64,000 nt of DNA. Source: Tetragonia tetragonoides (Eukaryota; Streptophyta; Magnoliopsida; Caryophyllales; Aizoaceae). The translations under genes and the position numbers were made by a program. Shown piece by piece: positions 1 to 12,154 of this stretch; position 1 is the first letter of the stretch, and every line of letters begins with the position of its first letter. The stretch lies in the NCBI GenBank assembly GCA_038025085.1, contig CM076144.1, positions 33,509,501 through 33,573,500 of the forward strand, in the 5' to 3' direction. Under the pieces are notes generated by a model that made no database searches, was not told the DNA's origin, and saw only the letters and a list, made by a program, of their open reading frames with translations.

Positions 1-312
1 ATTAAAAAGAAACTAACAATAGTTTTATTTTATTTTAATAAGAAATAACTAACATAAGTATTATATTTATTATTCTAAATTTTTTTTTATAAATTCACTA
101 AAAATGTAATTTTTTTGTTAAATATGTTTTTTTTGATAAAAAGATTATTATTTTTCTTTGCTACTCTTATTTTTCAACTTTATATATTTATATGATTAAA
201 ATATTTTATCATATTTCTTCTAATAATAGAGTGTGCATGATAAACAAGAACCCGTGCATCGCACGGATTATTGAGTTCTCACCAAGCATTGAATATGTAA
301 TAAATAGCCATA

Positions 313-563
313 CATAGGAGAGCCCGTGTTTACGTGAGATGGTATCATGCTTGTAACTCTGAGGATATTACTATTACAAATGTATAATTAGGAGAGCCCT
401 TGTTCTGTGTAGTTGAGTTGAAGGTGTAACATAGTTGATGTTGTGTCTGTATGTGTGCCAAGGTGCCTTTATGGCAGCCTTGCTTGTATTTTGCATCTGA
501 GGGTATCGTCTTGGTATCCCTTGGAAGGTGGAAATAAAATTTACCATTTTCCAAAAAAATAAA
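313..563 (+). mobile_element. 5'-truncated LINE insertion (3' tail only)
   Basis: A 251-bp insert ends in TTACCATTTTCC followed by an A-rich run. It is flanked by the 14-bp direct repeat AATAAATAGCCATA at 299-312 and 564-577. The 3' end matches the 3' end of the full LINE at 26341-26361, so both belong to one L1-like family. The insertion splits a Helitron-like unit, so it is younger than that unit. No coding sequence is retained. Confidence 0.75.
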
Positions 564-845
564 AATAAATAGCCATAAATGCATGATGATTAAAAAGAAA
601 TTAAAAATAGTTTATTTTATTTTAATAAAAAAAAGCAACATAAGTATTATATTTATTATCCTAAAAAAAATTATATTACACATTCACTAAAATTGTAATT
701 TCATTGTTAAATGTGTTTTTTTTGTTGATAAAAAAATTGTTATTATTGTTCCTTGCTACTCTTATTATTAAACTTTATATTGTATATTGATTTGATTAAA
801 AAAAATATTATATTTATTCTAATAACTAAGGATGATAAACAAGAA

Positions 846-874
846 CTCGTGCATCGCACGGGCACGAAATCTAG
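846..874 (+). other. Helitron-type 3' terminus (hairpin plus CTAG)
   Basis: The inverted repeat CGTGC-ATC-GCACG is followed by a short spacer and CTAG, then host T. This matches the known Helitron 3' terminus (hairpin, then CTRR, inserted between A and T). Confidence 0.6.
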
Positions 875-1400
875 TATATATATAAAATTGAGTTCTCACA
901 AAGCATTGAATAGGTAATAAATAACAATAAGTGTATGGGTGATTAAAAAGAAATTAAAAATAGTTTTATTTTATTTTAATAAGAAGTAAGTAACATTAAG
1001 TATTATATTTATTATCCAAAAAAAGTTATATTATACATTCACTAAAAATATATCAATCAATATATATATATATGTAAATTTGAGTTCTCACCAAGCATTG
1101 AATAGGTAATAAATAGCAATAAGTGTATGGGTGATTAAAAAGAAATTAAAAATAATTTTATTTTATTTTAATAAGAAGTAAGTAACATAAGTATTATATT
1201 TATTATCCAAAAAAAGTTATATTATACATTCACTAAAAATGTAATTTCTTTGTTAAATGTGTTTTTTTTTTGTTGATATAAATATTATTGTTGTTTTTTG
1301 CTACTCCTATTATTCAACTTTACATATTGATATTTCTTCTATTAACGGAGTATGCATGATAAATAATAACCCGTGCATCGCACGGGCACAAAATCTTGTT

Positions 1401-1985
1401 ATATATAAAAAGAATGTGGTAATCATCATTCAAGCACTAGACATAATTAGTTAGAGTTGTGTAGGAAGATTATGCTTATATGGCGAGATGATTATATATA
1501 TGAAGAATATTCCAAGTGCAAACACGATTCCTTTATTAACATATGGATCTTTTATTTTCAAAAAATCACCCTCTAACTAAAGCTATTTTCATAAAACATC
1601 CGAAATTGTATGTATCTCTAAATCACTCTTTTCATTTTTGGTCCATCTTTTCATTAGTTCTAAATTGTAGTTTCATTAGTTTCACTCTATATCTTTTATT
1701 ATTTCCCCCATTTTTATGAGTTGAAAATTTTATAAAGTTAATAATAAGTATTATGAATTATTTTAATATAGGCATAGCATTTAGCACTTTTCCATTTGCT
1801 CCCAAAACAAAATTAAGAAACTATAAAAAGAAGGCAATGAGAAAAAGGAGAGAATTACGAACAGATGATAATCGAGTATTCGAGTAAGAACAGGGACCCA
1901 CACGTCTATTCTCCGTCCTAATTAAGAGGACCCATGTGTAAAGATATTTTATTTTACTCAATTTGAGCATGGGAATTTTATTTTA
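1401..1985. other. AT-rich intergenic sequence, no gene seen
   Basis: No open frame with family resemblance, no inverted repeat and no recognisable element end were seen here. Confidence 0.5.
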
Positions 1986-2942
1986 GGGAAAATCCAGTTG
2001 GTGCCCTCGTGTTCTGAACTTGTCCAGCTGATGCCCAATCGATTTTTAAAATCCAGCTGCTGCCCCTATATTGTTGCTCGAGTCTGATCCGTGCCTTATT
2101 GTGTAAAATCCGTTAATGCAGACGTTATGTGTGACGTAGCTTATCCTTTTGTTGTTCCAGTCGACCCCCTCCCCCTTGTTTCCCTCCCAAATTTTAAAAT
2201 ACGTTTATTTTGCCCCCCTTTTTTTCCCTCCAAGATTACACCACTTTCACTATGAAGCTAAATGTTTCCCTCTTTCATTTTTACAGACACCACCATCAAA
2301 ACAAATTTGTTCCTCCCTCATCTCAATTAATAAAATGTTGAATCAATATGTTGAACCTTTTTAATAAAAACCTGTTCAATCAATATGCAAAATTCGTAAA
2401 TATGCAAAGCTCATAAATAAGCTGTGTTTATAATTTCAAGTTCAACTTGAAAATATTCATAGTGATATTAAAATATCAAACTCAAGGATTTTCGTTGGTG
2501 GGGCGTGAGTGGGGGCGGACTGTTGGTCGAGAGAAAGAGAGAGCACAAGGGAGAGAGAGAGAGGAGAGGGAAGAGATCTGTTGGTGGCGATGGCGTAAAG
2601 CTCGACTGAGAACTGAGAAGTAGGAGGAGTCTGTGAGAGGAGAGAGGGTCTGGATATTTTTTTTGGCAGGTAAGTAAGAGCATTGAAGCCTGGAAGGTAA
2701 GTGACATCTAGCTTCTTTTTTTTTTTTCCCTTTTTTTAATCAAGGGTTATTTGTTTTCCTTTAATAAAAAATGGATTTAGCTTTTTTTTTTTTTTAAACA
2801 TAACGTCTCCATTAACGGAGCCTCCAAAATAAGGCACGGAGAAGACGCGAGCAACAATACAGGGGCACCTGCTGGATTTTAAAAATCGATTGGGCACCAA
2901 CTGGACAAGTTTAGAACACGAGGGCACCAACTGGATTTTCCC
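1986..2942. mobile_element. Mutator-like MITE with about 150-bp TIRs
   Basis: The left end (starting GGGAAAATCCAGTTGGTGCC) is repeated in reverse complement at the right end with few mismatches over about 150 bp (about 1986-2135 and 2795-2942). The element is flanked by a perfect 9-bp direct repeat TTTATTTTA (1977-1985 and 2943-2951). Long TIRs plus a 9-bp TSD are diagnostic of the Mutator superfamily. No transposase is encoded. The interior contains a CT/GA-rich stretch followed by a splice-donor-like CAGGTAAGT at about 2665-2675, which might be captured gene sequence. Confidence 0.88.
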
Positions 2943-3292
2943 TTTATTTTATTTAGTTGTGCTACTTGTTTAAAAAACCAGATATTTTTAGTTCGGTAAA
3001 GGTATCGAGCTAAGAATAATCGAAGATTTTTAATCCAGAATCATCTTTATTTATTGTTTCCTTTATTTACTAACTCACTCCTTCCGATTTGATAACTCAC
3101 ACCCTTCCATTTGATTTAAGAGTAGTGCTTGTATTCTTGTATTAAAGACTAACGGGTGTTTGGATGTTGGCTTGTGGGATGGTTTTTGGTAAAATTGGAT
3201 GTTTGACCAGTCCACCATCCAATATTGGTGTTTGGATGTTAGCTTGTGAGATTGGCTTTTGGGTTCCCACAAGCCAACTTTTGAAAAGCCAA
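2943..3292. other. Intergenic flank of the first LINE
   Basis: The sequence has repeated phrases such as GTGTTTGGATGTTGGCTTGTG (3154-3174) and a second similar copy at about 3230. It may be the left part of an older MITE into which the LINE inserted, but the matching right end on the far side (9107-9400) is too diverged to prove this. The last 10 bp are the LINE target-site duplication. Confidence 0.35.
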
Positions 3293-3471
3293 AAAGAATA
3301 CCCTAGGCGATTCCAAGGCGATTGGTGACGGCTAGGGCTTCGTGAGAGTTTGTGACGTCAACGAGTGTTGTGATCGGGGCTCCTTCTGTGAGGCGTAGAG
3401 GGTCAACGGTTCTCTGCTGGGACCTGCGTGGTGAGTGTGGTACAGAGTTGTGGAGTTTACAAAGAAGTACT

Positions 3472-4969
3472 ATGACAGAGTCGTTATCAAGGGAGTGGGC
3501 GAAACTTTGACTGACTGAGGAAGAGGAGCAAGTCGTGGTTGCGAAGGGGAAGAGAACTGCTGGTACGGATCAAAAGATCGATCTCAGTGTAGCGGGAAGG
3601 TTGTTCACACAAAAACCTTTCAATGTCAAGGCTCTGAAATCTACGCTGGAGCAAATATGGAAACCTAGACAAGGATTTGGTATGAAAGACCTTGATGCGA
3701 GAACTTGGATCTTTCAATTTACTGATGAAAAAGATCGTGAGTATGTCCTGAATCATCAGCCTTGGAACTTTGATAACCATCTGCTTGCGCTGAGGGAGAT
3801 TCGTGGGAACGAGCGTCCGGATGACATGGTGTTCAAAACTACTAAATTTTGGGTCAAGGTCTTGAATGTACCATGGGGTGCCAGGGATCTCGAGACGGCA
3901 GAGATCATAGGTAATTGCATTGGGAGTTTCATTGATCTTGATCTTACTGACTACGGGTGGGACAAAGCTATGTACGTAAAAGAGGAGGTTACTATAGACA
4001 AACCTCTGAGACGAGGAATGAAGATGGTGTTTGAGGATACGGGTGAAATAAGGCTGAAATTTAAATATCGATTCCTACCAAATTTCTGCTATGCTTGTGG
4101 TAGAATCGGCCATCTTGATAAAGAATGTGATATCTTTGGTGATGAAGAGATTAAGACTTATGGCTTACAGTATGGGCCTTGGCTACGTGCTACACCAAAT
4201 AAGTCGGCACGTAGAGTCAATGCTGTAGAGAGGGAGAAAGAACAAAGGGTTTTCGCAAAACTGAAGGAACCTCAACCACGATGTTGAAGGGTGCTGAATA
4301 TGACTGAGGCTCCAACTGCTGCTGTAACTGACGAGGGACGAGCAATTATGCTAAGCCAACCAAGCTCGAATTCCTTTAAGGTGCATGAAGAGGTTGGAGG
4401 CACAGGTGATGCTAGCAAAAAAATATTTTTAGAAGAAGAGATAGCTTCTGTCAGTAATGAAAATGTGGAAGCTGCTGAAGGTGTTGGGTTAAAAGTGACA
4501 GGTATAATTGATGTAATACCCGGGAGGGATGCTGGAGGGGTCACTAGTGATTCTGTGAGTTGCAATGTAATACAGCTGAATGATGATACGATTGGTGGCA
4601 ATGTGGAGGGAAGTGAGACTAGGGGGGATTTTAATTTAGACAGATTATCTCTACATGATCTGTCTCAGCTAGAGAATATGGGGGAAGAGAGGAGCTCTCT
4701 TCTCTATGGGGAAAGAAGATGGGGTTCAAAGTAAGGGGAGGAAATGGAAAAGACAAGCACGAGGGGTTGGTGTTGGGCATAAACTGAGGAGCTCTGTGGG
4801 TGGGGAGGTCCATGAGGGTCACAACAAATTGGACCGAGATGGGGGACAAGCAGATATGCTCGTAGATGAGGAGGATGTGGGAGGGTCGAAGAGGGTGCAT
4901 ACGGAGAAGGACTTTTTACAGGCGAGTAAGGCGGAGTCCGGGGAGTCCCGGGCCCGCCAAACGCAATGA
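3472..4969 (+). pseudogene. LINE ORF1 (DUF4283 plus CCHC zinc knuckle), broken
   Basis: The likely ATG is at 3472. Its frame meets a TGA at 3508-3510 and another TGA at 4285-4287, then shifts at about 4700-4712 into a frame that ends at 4967-4969. The N-terminal part has the DUF4283-type layout common to plant LINE and gag-like proteins (aromatic-rich WIFQF, HQPWNF). A CCHC knuckle (C-x2-C-x4-H-x4-C, starting FCYACGRIGH) lies at about 4085-4130. The C-terminal part is acidic and low in complexity. The terminal stop overlaps the ORF2 start as ATGA, which supports 4966 as the ORF2 start. ORF1 proteins of this type bind the element RNA in the cytoplasm and coat it. Non-functional here. Confidence 0.8.
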
Positions 4970-7900
4970 GTATACTGAGTCTCAACTGCCGGGAGCTGGG
5001 CAACCCTCGTGCGGTTTCGTTACTCCGGGACCTTGTTCGGAGAGAGGCCTCGTCCATTCTTTTTCTTTCTGAAACAAAGCTGAGTGGACGTGAGATGTTG
5101 GCTTTGAAGGATAAGTTAAGAGGTTTTGACGGTGTTTTTGTGGATAGCGCCGGGAGGCCCGGGGTTTAGCGTTATTTTGGAAGAAGGAGGTAGTTGTGAT
5201 TCAGTTGTTGTCTATGACCATGCACTATATTGGTGTGGTGGTAGAGAGCGGATTAGGGGACGGCTCGTGGAGACTCACAGGATTTTATGGTTGGCCAGAG
5301 GTGTCTAATAGACACCTATCTTGGACCCAACTTGATATCTTGTCAGGGGCACGTGACGATCCTTGGGTCTGTATCGGTGATTTTAATGAGGTTTTGTTCA
5401 ATAATGAGGTGCTTGGAGGGGTGGGGAGAAGTGAGTGGCAGATGAGGAACTTCAGAGAATCTCTTGATCGCTGTGGCTTTAGAAATATCCGATACTTGGG
5501 TTACCCGTTTACATATGATAACGCGAGACCGGGTGACGCTAATGTGCAAAGTAGGCTAGATCGAGCTGTGGCAATTGAGAGTTGGCTGGACATCTTCCCG
5601 CATGCTATGGTTCACCACTTGGTACGTGAGGAGTCAGATCAGGCTCCTATTAAATTGGTTCTGGATGATTCTATTCAACCAGGAGCAAGAAGAGATAAGC
5701 CTTTCCGTTTCGAGCAGTTATGGGCAGAGCATGAGGGCTGTGAGAAAGCCGTGGAGGAAGCGTGGCTGTTGGGAGGGACGAGTGTAAGCAATAAACTTAA
5801 GTTCTGTGCTGAAGAACTGAAGCATTGGGGAGATACAACATTTGGGAGAGTTTTTAAAGAACTTAGAAAGAAACGGAAAAAACTCAAGAGTTTGAATGGG
5901 CATGGCTTAACTTCACAGCAACTTGAGGTGAGGAAAAATTTGATTCGCGATATCGAGGGGCTGGTGAGGGAAGAAGAACTCTACTGGAGGCAGCGATCGA
6001 GAGTGTTGTGGTTAGCAGAGGGTGATAAAAATTCAAAAAATTTTCATCGTCGGGCTACTGAGAGACGCAAGAAGAATACAATCAAGGCTTTGATTGATGT
6101 GGATGATATTGAAAGGAGTGGGGATGTGGAGGTCGGGCGTATTGCTAGATCTTATTTTGACGAATTATTTTCCTCCTCATTTCCTCATAATATGGAGAAT
6201 GCTCTGATAGGTGTCGAGAATAGAATTACTGTGGAGATGAATGCAGAGCTGCGCAGGGAATTTACAGTAGGAGAGGTAAAAGTGGCGCTTTCACAAATGC
6301 ATCCTATTAAGGCCCCGGGGCCTGACGGTATGTGCCCTTTATTTTTTCAGAATTATTGGCATATTGTTGGAGCGGCAGTTTGTAATTTGGTCTTGTCTGT
6401 GTTAAATGGGGGAGCTATGCCGGAGGATTGGAATCACACTTTTTTAGTTTTGATTCCTAAGAAAAGGGACCCGAAGAATATTACGGATTTTAGGCCTATT
6501 AGTTTGTGCAATGTGGTGTACAAACTTATATCCAAAGTGCTTGCTAATAGGCTTAAATCTTTTTTGTACCAAGTGATTTCGATTAATCAAAGTGCCTTCA
6601 CCCCTGGGAGACTAATTTCGGACAATATTTTGGTGAGTTTTGAAATGTTTCATCACATGAAGAACCTGAGTTCGGGGGATGTCTTTTGTGCTATGAAGTT
6701 AGATATGTCAAATGCATATGATAGAGTGGAGTGGAATTTTTTGAAGTTGTTGCTGAAAAGAATGGGGTTTGATAATTACTGGATTGATAGATTAATGATG
6801 TGTGTGCGTTCTGTTTCTTTCTCTATTCTGGTTAATGGTAGACCCACTGATACATTCCTACCACAGAAGGGATTGAGACAGGGAGACCCGATCTCACCTT
6901 ATCTTTTTTTTTTTGTTATGTGCTGAAGCTTTCTCAGGTTTATTAAGGAGAGCGGCGGAAAATAATGCATTACACAGGCTTCGGATTTGTACGGGCGCTC
7001 CGGTCGTAACGCATCTATTTTTTCAGATGACAGTATACTTTTTTTCAAGGCGAATAGAGGTAATGCTTTAGTAGTGAAAGGCATTTGTGAGGATTATGAG
7101 GCAGCTTCGGGGCAGCGTATTAGCCTAGAAAAGACGAGTGTTTGTTTTAGCAAGAATACTAGTCAGGAGCGTCGACATGAGGTGACCCAGGAGCTAAATG
7201 TTGGTGAAGTGGAGTACTTTGACAAGTACCTTGGATTCCCAACTCAGGTGGGAAGGTCGAAAAAAGTCATATATGTTTCAATTAAAGAAAAGTTGTGGAA
7301 GCGGTTACAGGGGTGGAATGGTTTGATGTTATCTAGAGCTGGTCGGGAGGTAATGATAAAGGCGATGGCCCAATCCATCCGACCTACGCGATGAGTGTGT
7401 TCAAATTTCCAGCATCCTTCTGCAACGAATTGAGATCTTTAATGTCTCAGTTTTTTGGGGGTCAAAAGAAAGAAGAAAGGAAAATTCACTGGTTAGCATG
7501 GCAAAAGATGTGTCGACCAAAGAACAGAGGAGGTTTAGGTTTCCGTGAAATCAAGATGTTTAATTGGGCATTATTGGGTAAGAAGATATGGCGTCTACTG
7601 AAGGAGCCTGGCAGTTTGGTATCTCAGTTATATAGCGCTCGTTATTTTCCTAATGGTAATGTCCTTGATGCCCCGTTGGGAAATAAGCTGAGCTACACAT
7701 GGCGAAGCATTTGTGAGTCACGTTGGATAGTTAAAAGAGGATTGAAGTGGCGTATAGGGAACAGGCACAATGTGAAAATCTGGGCAGACTCATGGTTACC
7801 GGGGTGCGGTTTGCGTAAGGTTATCTCTCCTAGAGGGAACCATGACGCGAACGAAAAGGTCAGTGTTCTGATTGACCAGGTTTCCGGTGGGTGGCGCACA

Positions 7901-8971
7901 GAGGTGTTGCGAGACTACTTTCTTCCATTTGAAGTTGATAAGATTAGCTCGATTCCACTGAGCTTTCGAAGGCCTGATGATGTTCTTCACTGGTCTTTTG
8001 AGAAGTCGGGGTTTATTCAGTCCGAAGTGCATATAATGCTGCGTTTCACATACAGCTATGATACGGATATTGCAGGGCCTTCGTCAGTTGATGTTTCAAT
8101 TTGGAAAAAGGTGTGGGGATTGGGAATTCTTCCTCGAATTAAAATGTTTGTTTGGAGGGCATGTCATAATGCCTTGCCTACGAAGGAGGGGCTTCATAGA
8201 CGAGTGGTAGCTATTGCAAGTGAATGTAACTCATGTGGTGAGGATCCTGAAAATTTAGCACATGCTTTGTTCGACTGTCCGCTGGCAAGAGATGTGTGGT
8301 CTGCAAGTAGTATGAGTAAGTTTTTACTAAGAGAGGGTGTTGAATTCAGAGATTGGTTTACTGTTAATGCGAAACGTGCTTCGTGTGATGAATTGACGTG
8401 GCTGGTGACTTTAGCGTGGGCGATCTGGGGTTCGAGAAATAGGCGTTGGTTCGAAGGTGCTAGCCAATCTGCACAGGAGGTCGTGGAGTATGTGGGAAAA
8501 CTGTTAGGTGATATGGATACAGGTAGTACGCAGCTACGAACAGCAACTGTTCGCCAAGATGTGAGATGGACTGCTCCTGCTACAGGCTTCGTCAAGATTA
8601 ATACAGATGCTGGTAAATTAGGAGACACTGGGACAGGTATTGGAGTGGTCTGCCGTGGGGTGGTTGGGTGCCCGATGGTTTGTGCGACAGCTGGGTTCCG
8701 TGAGGAGTGGGATGTGGCTGTAGCAGAGGCGAAAGGGGTACTCCTTGGCCTGCAGATTGCGGATGCTAATGGATTCACTCATATAGAAGTAGAAACTGAT
8801 TGTTTGCAAGTCGTGAATGCTTTGGTAGCTAGTTCTTTTGGTCTTTCTTCTTTTCATTTATTAATTGAAGATATCTTAGCTGTTAGTCGTAAGTTTAGCT
8901 GTGTCAAGTGGAGTCATGTTCGGAGGGAGGGCAATAAGGTAGCTCACGAGCTAGCCCATGTCGTTCCTTGA
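4966..8971 (+). pseudogene. LINE ORF2: endonuclease, reverse transcriptase, RNase H, broken
   Basis: The start is ATG 4966, reading MSILSLNCRELGNPRA, the usual opening of a plant LINE endonuclease domain. Endonuclease motifs follow (SETKL, GDFNE, SRLDR). The terminal SDH motif reads SDQ (about 5633-5641), so the catalytic His is missing. The RT domain spans about 6230-7100 ([27 protein letters not shown]). The catalytic box reads FSDD instead of FADD at about 7018-7031. A zinc-binding RT-associated region lies at about 8100-8310 and an RNase H-like domain at about 8560-8968 (INTDAG, AEAKG, VETDC). Frame breaks lie at about 5165, in T-runs at about 6905 and 7018, and at about 7380. The protein would nick DNA and reverse transcribe the element RNA, but this copy is dead. 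Confidence 0.87.
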
Positions 8972-9106
8972 GAGTTAAGGTGTCGATTTTGGGAGTCGGA
9001 AGTTCCTTGTAACGTTGGAAAAGCTATTGTTGATGACATTGAGTATTTGAATACAAGTTAGTACCGTTGTGCGGTATTTGAGATAAAAAAAAAAAAGAAA
9101 AGCCAA

Positions 9107-9535
9107 GGAGATTGGCTTATGAGTATTGGCTGGTGGCATTAATGTAGTTCAATGACATAATAGTCCAAGACTTGCAATTATTTACTTCTACGCCATTAAA
9201 TTCCTCAATCATATGAATGTCTTTATAGGTCATTTTACATATAACCAGCTAATGTTACCAGCCAATGTTACAAAACATCTCTTTCCAGACATCCAATGTT
9301 ACCAACGGGTCAAATCAGCTAACAATACCAGCCATCGACCACCAGTCACCAGTCATCAACCAACAGCTAATGTCACCAGCCAATATGGTGGGAGACTGTT
9401 TAGGAGATCCTCCATATTAAAGACTATATATATTAACGTGGGAGTCCTCTCAAGGATAGTGAGTGTACTTGAAAACTATTTAGAGTGTGTTAGAACAAGG
9501 CTAATGAAATAGCAAACTTATTGAAATGAATGCAG
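9107..9535. other. Intergenic sequence downstream of the first LINE
   Basis: The stretch is rich in short repeats of ACCAGCCAATGTTACC type (about 9250-9390), possibly the right end of an old MITE. No gene was seen. Confidence 0.3.
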
Positions 9536-9919
9536 TGGCTGGATGAATTACGGTTTTAAAGTTGAATATGCCCCCCCTTATACACATGGAAAACTTTGAT
9601 AATCGATCTTTTGGGATATACGGCAACCAACCGCTTCGGTCTACAACGAGGCAATACTTGAGAACAAGTTGAATTACTTCCAAACTCTCCAATATATAGA
9701 GGAGTAATAGAAAAAAAGAAATGCAATAGAATAATTTTAGAGGTCTTAAAGAGAGAAGATAAGGGATCAGAATTGATTTTTGTAATCAAAGTTGATCAAT
9801 GTGAGAAATTAAGGAGTCATTTTATTTATGGGTAACTAAAATAGCTTACCTTCTATAAGATATTGATGTGGGACGATAAAATTGTCAAACTTTTTTTCTT
9901 TGAAAGAAATATTCCAACA
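9536..9919 (-). repeat. Possible LTR remnant (minus strand)
   Basis: Read on the minus strand the sequence starts TGTTGGAATATTTC at 9919, has a TATA-like TATATATTGG at about 9690-9700 and then a leader-like stretch. This resembles a short Copia-type LTR. No matching end, 5-bp TSD or second LTR was found, so the call is weak and the low end is arbitrary. Confidence 0.25.
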
Positions 9920-10269
9920 GGGTGCTCAAAGTGAATGAGTGGGAAGGCTGGATCAAGTTAAAAATTATGGAAAACACATTGTTTGAGGTAGCAGGTTGCA
10001 TATCTAAACGAGTTAGAATCTTGAGAGTTGTATGCATTGGTAAATCCATTGTTAGTAAATTTGATTGTGGTAACGAGCTCTTGGATATACTTTTTTCCTC
10101 TTAGCGTTTCCATACTTATGTGTCATGTTTATATGTGATGGTGCGGAAAAACAAATCGTGGTTGATAAAACGGGAAACAAGAGTTTAGGCCGCCATGGCT
10201 GGAGAAGTCATGGGGAAGAACATGTCTATCTGCAAAATGAATGATGTTGCAGAGGAAAATATGGACACA
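9920..10269. other. Intergenic, no gene recognised
   Basis: A 60-codon open frame at 9922-10104 has no family resemblance and no supporting context. Confidence 0.4.
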
Positions 10270-10705
10270 GGTCTGTTCAGCAAAACTAGTCGTACTATTA
10301 GCGATTAGCTGTTACACTAGCTGCTAGTTGTTTTGTTAATGGTTAGTTGTTAGAGATCAACGACTAGCTGTTAACGGTTTAGGTAGCTAATGAAAAAATA
10401 TATTCGGTAAAACTAGTTGTATGATTAGCTGTTAATTTGTAAAATGACATAAATAGACATAAACTAATCTTGGTTAAAATTGTGAAACTCATCAAAGATT
10501 CTAATCACAATAAATGCAAAGTCGTCCCATATTTCCCTTTAGGGCAAAGGGGCAAAAAAAAAAAAAAGATTTTATCTCTTTTATCCTTCTTTCCTTTTCA
10601 ACTTCCATCTGAAAAAAAAAATACTAATAGTGGTTTGTAGAGATTTAAATTGGTCAAACTACTGACCACTGACCACTAATAAAAATGCTATGTCGAAAAG
10701 AGCCA
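10270..10705. mobile_element. MITE, family member A (hAT-like ends)
   Basis: Its left part (10270-10500) and right part (10630-10705) match those of the element at 60594-61376 with small differences. The end sequences resemble TGTTCGGCAAAA and, in reverse, GGCTGTGTTCCGCA, which look like hAT-type termini. No TSD is clear. The interior is shorter than in the other copy, so one is an internal deletion derivative. No coding sequence. Confidence 0.6.
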
Positions 10706-11271
10706 TAGTAATTTAAGCAGTGGTTGGTGACGGTAGCCGAGTAAATAATGATGGATTGAGGGGAAGAGATCTAATACACCTAAACATGGAGCGAAGCCCG
10801 TGTAAAATGGACCTATTAGCTACTTAAGCCCGTTTTCACTTTACAAGTCATTTTTTTGTTATTTCTAATTTCTCTAATTTCTTTTCCAAGCCATTTTTTT
10901 TTTTTTGGTTTGCTAAGCGGAAAGAGGGTGCAAGTGAATGGTATATAGCTACTGTAATTCATTTAAGGAAAATATGATATGAAACTCTCCCTTAGCTTGC
11001 TCTCTCTATGTCTATCTCTCTCTCCCCCAAATTGATTTGTTAATTTCTAGCTCGATCAATTGAGGCTACCTTATTCTTTCTCTATGAGTGTGGTCCTGGT
11101 AATTCAATATATCCCTTAAACTAAAATCCTAAAAATATTAGAGTTATCAAAAACTCACCGTGATCAATGGCGATTCAGGAAATGAGGTAGACGGTGGTGG
11201 TTGATATGATTGGTGCAGTGGAAAAGCAAGGAAGTTGTTTAATTTGGTTTGGGAATAAGTTCAGGATTTTA
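10706..11271. other. Intergenic, no gene recognised
   Basis: AT-rich, with CT-rich runs at about 11000-11030. Nothing further supported. Confidence 0.4.
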
Positions 11272-11688
11272 GGGCGTTTGTTTAGTGGGAATAGGAGGTG
11301 GGGATAGGTATTAGAAAATTAGAATTGTAAAATCTCATGTTTGGTGTCAGGGATGGAGAATAGAGAAGGAGTAGAGATGGGGATAAAAAGGCCTCTAACC
11401 CACGTTTTTAATCCCTTAGGAGGGAAACTGGTAATTGGAGGTGGGATAAGGATTTTAATAGTCAAATTACTATCATGCCCATTAAAAATGACTGCAGATT
11501 TTGTCTCCTCTTTTATTTAAGGGCATTTTGGTAAACTAACTTTACAATCCCCAGTCTATTCCCTAATCTAATACCCACATAACAAACAAGGTAGTGAGAT
11601 TAATTATACAAATTCCCTATCCCCTCAATCCAAATCTCATTCCCATTCTCATAGTTTCATAATCCATTCCCACTTCCCAAACGCCTCC
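11272..11688. mobile_element. Tourist-like (PIF/Harbinger) MITE
   Basis: The 417-bp unit starts GGGCGTTTGTTTAGTGGGA and ends in the imperfect reverse complement (CCCACTTCCCAAACGCCTCC). A 3-bp TTA lies on each side (11269-11271 and 11689-11691). Short TIRs with a TTA/TAA duplication are typical of PIF/Harbinger Tourist MITEs. Non-coding. Confidence 0.72.
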
Positions 11689-12154
11689 TTAATTCTTTTT
11701 TAGAAAAAAGGCTTTGATACCATGTGATAGAATAATAATAAAAGAATGAATCACCTAAAAGGGAGTTTAGTGCCTTGTATAGCGTTGATTTACACAGTTA
11801 CACTATAATTATTGTTCTTGGACTTGTAATGTTTTTGGTATTGTCCCTAACAATAAATAGTCATTAGCTTATTAACCAGTTTGGATCTTCTACTGTTAGT
11901 AAAAGAGTAGTAGAGTACTTTTTTTAAAATATCTATTATTAAATTAGAGAGGGTGGAATTTTGACCATTAAATAGAGACTGTGAATTTTTGAAATTTAAA
12001 CAGTTAGAGGAGAGAGATATAGAGAAATAAACAATAGAGTACTGCAACAGTAGAGGATCTAATTTCCTTATTAACCGATTAACAAGTGAAAATTGTCTTA
12101 AATTCAAACAAAAAGGGACTGGAGGAACTAAAGCCAAATTTTCTTATGTTATGG

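Larger units (their letters stand above)
1..1400 (+). repeat. Cluster of Helitron-like non-autonomous repeat units
   Basis: Three to four related units of about 345 bp follow one another (about 1-272, 277-874 with an insertion, 890-1055 partial, 1079-1397). Each carries the same AT-rich body and three end in the palindrome CCCGTGCATCGCACGGG or a close variant (about 250-266, 847-862, 1371-1387). In the second unit the hairpin is followed after about 9 bp by CTAG and then T (871-875). A short GC-rich hairpin just before CTRR|T is the classic 3' end of a Helitron. The 5' ends are not resolved and no Rep/helicase coding is present, so these are non-autonomous copies if the assignment is right. 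The tandem arrangement could reflect repeated insertion or local duplication. Confidence 0.6.
3293..9096 (+). mobile_element. Full-length L1-like LINE retrotransposon, decayed
   Basis: The unit has a 5' UTR, ORF1 (nucleic-acid-binding protein), ORF2 (endonuclease, reverse transcriptase, zinc-binding region, RNase H) and a 3' A-run (9085-9096). The 10-bp repeat GAAAAGCCAA flanks it at 3283-3292 and 9097-9106 and is the likely TSD, although the A-rich context makes the exact edges uncertain. Both ORFs carry stops and frameshifts, so it cannot move by itself. The RNase H domain at the ORF2 C-terminus places it in the RNase H-bearing branch of plant L1-like LINEs, unlike the LINE at 21.3-26.4 kb. 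Confidence 0.88.

Noticed and set aside
8194..8778. 194-codon minus-strand ORF
   Set aside because: Shadow of LINE ORF2, which has clear RNase H and zinc-region motifs on the plus strand.
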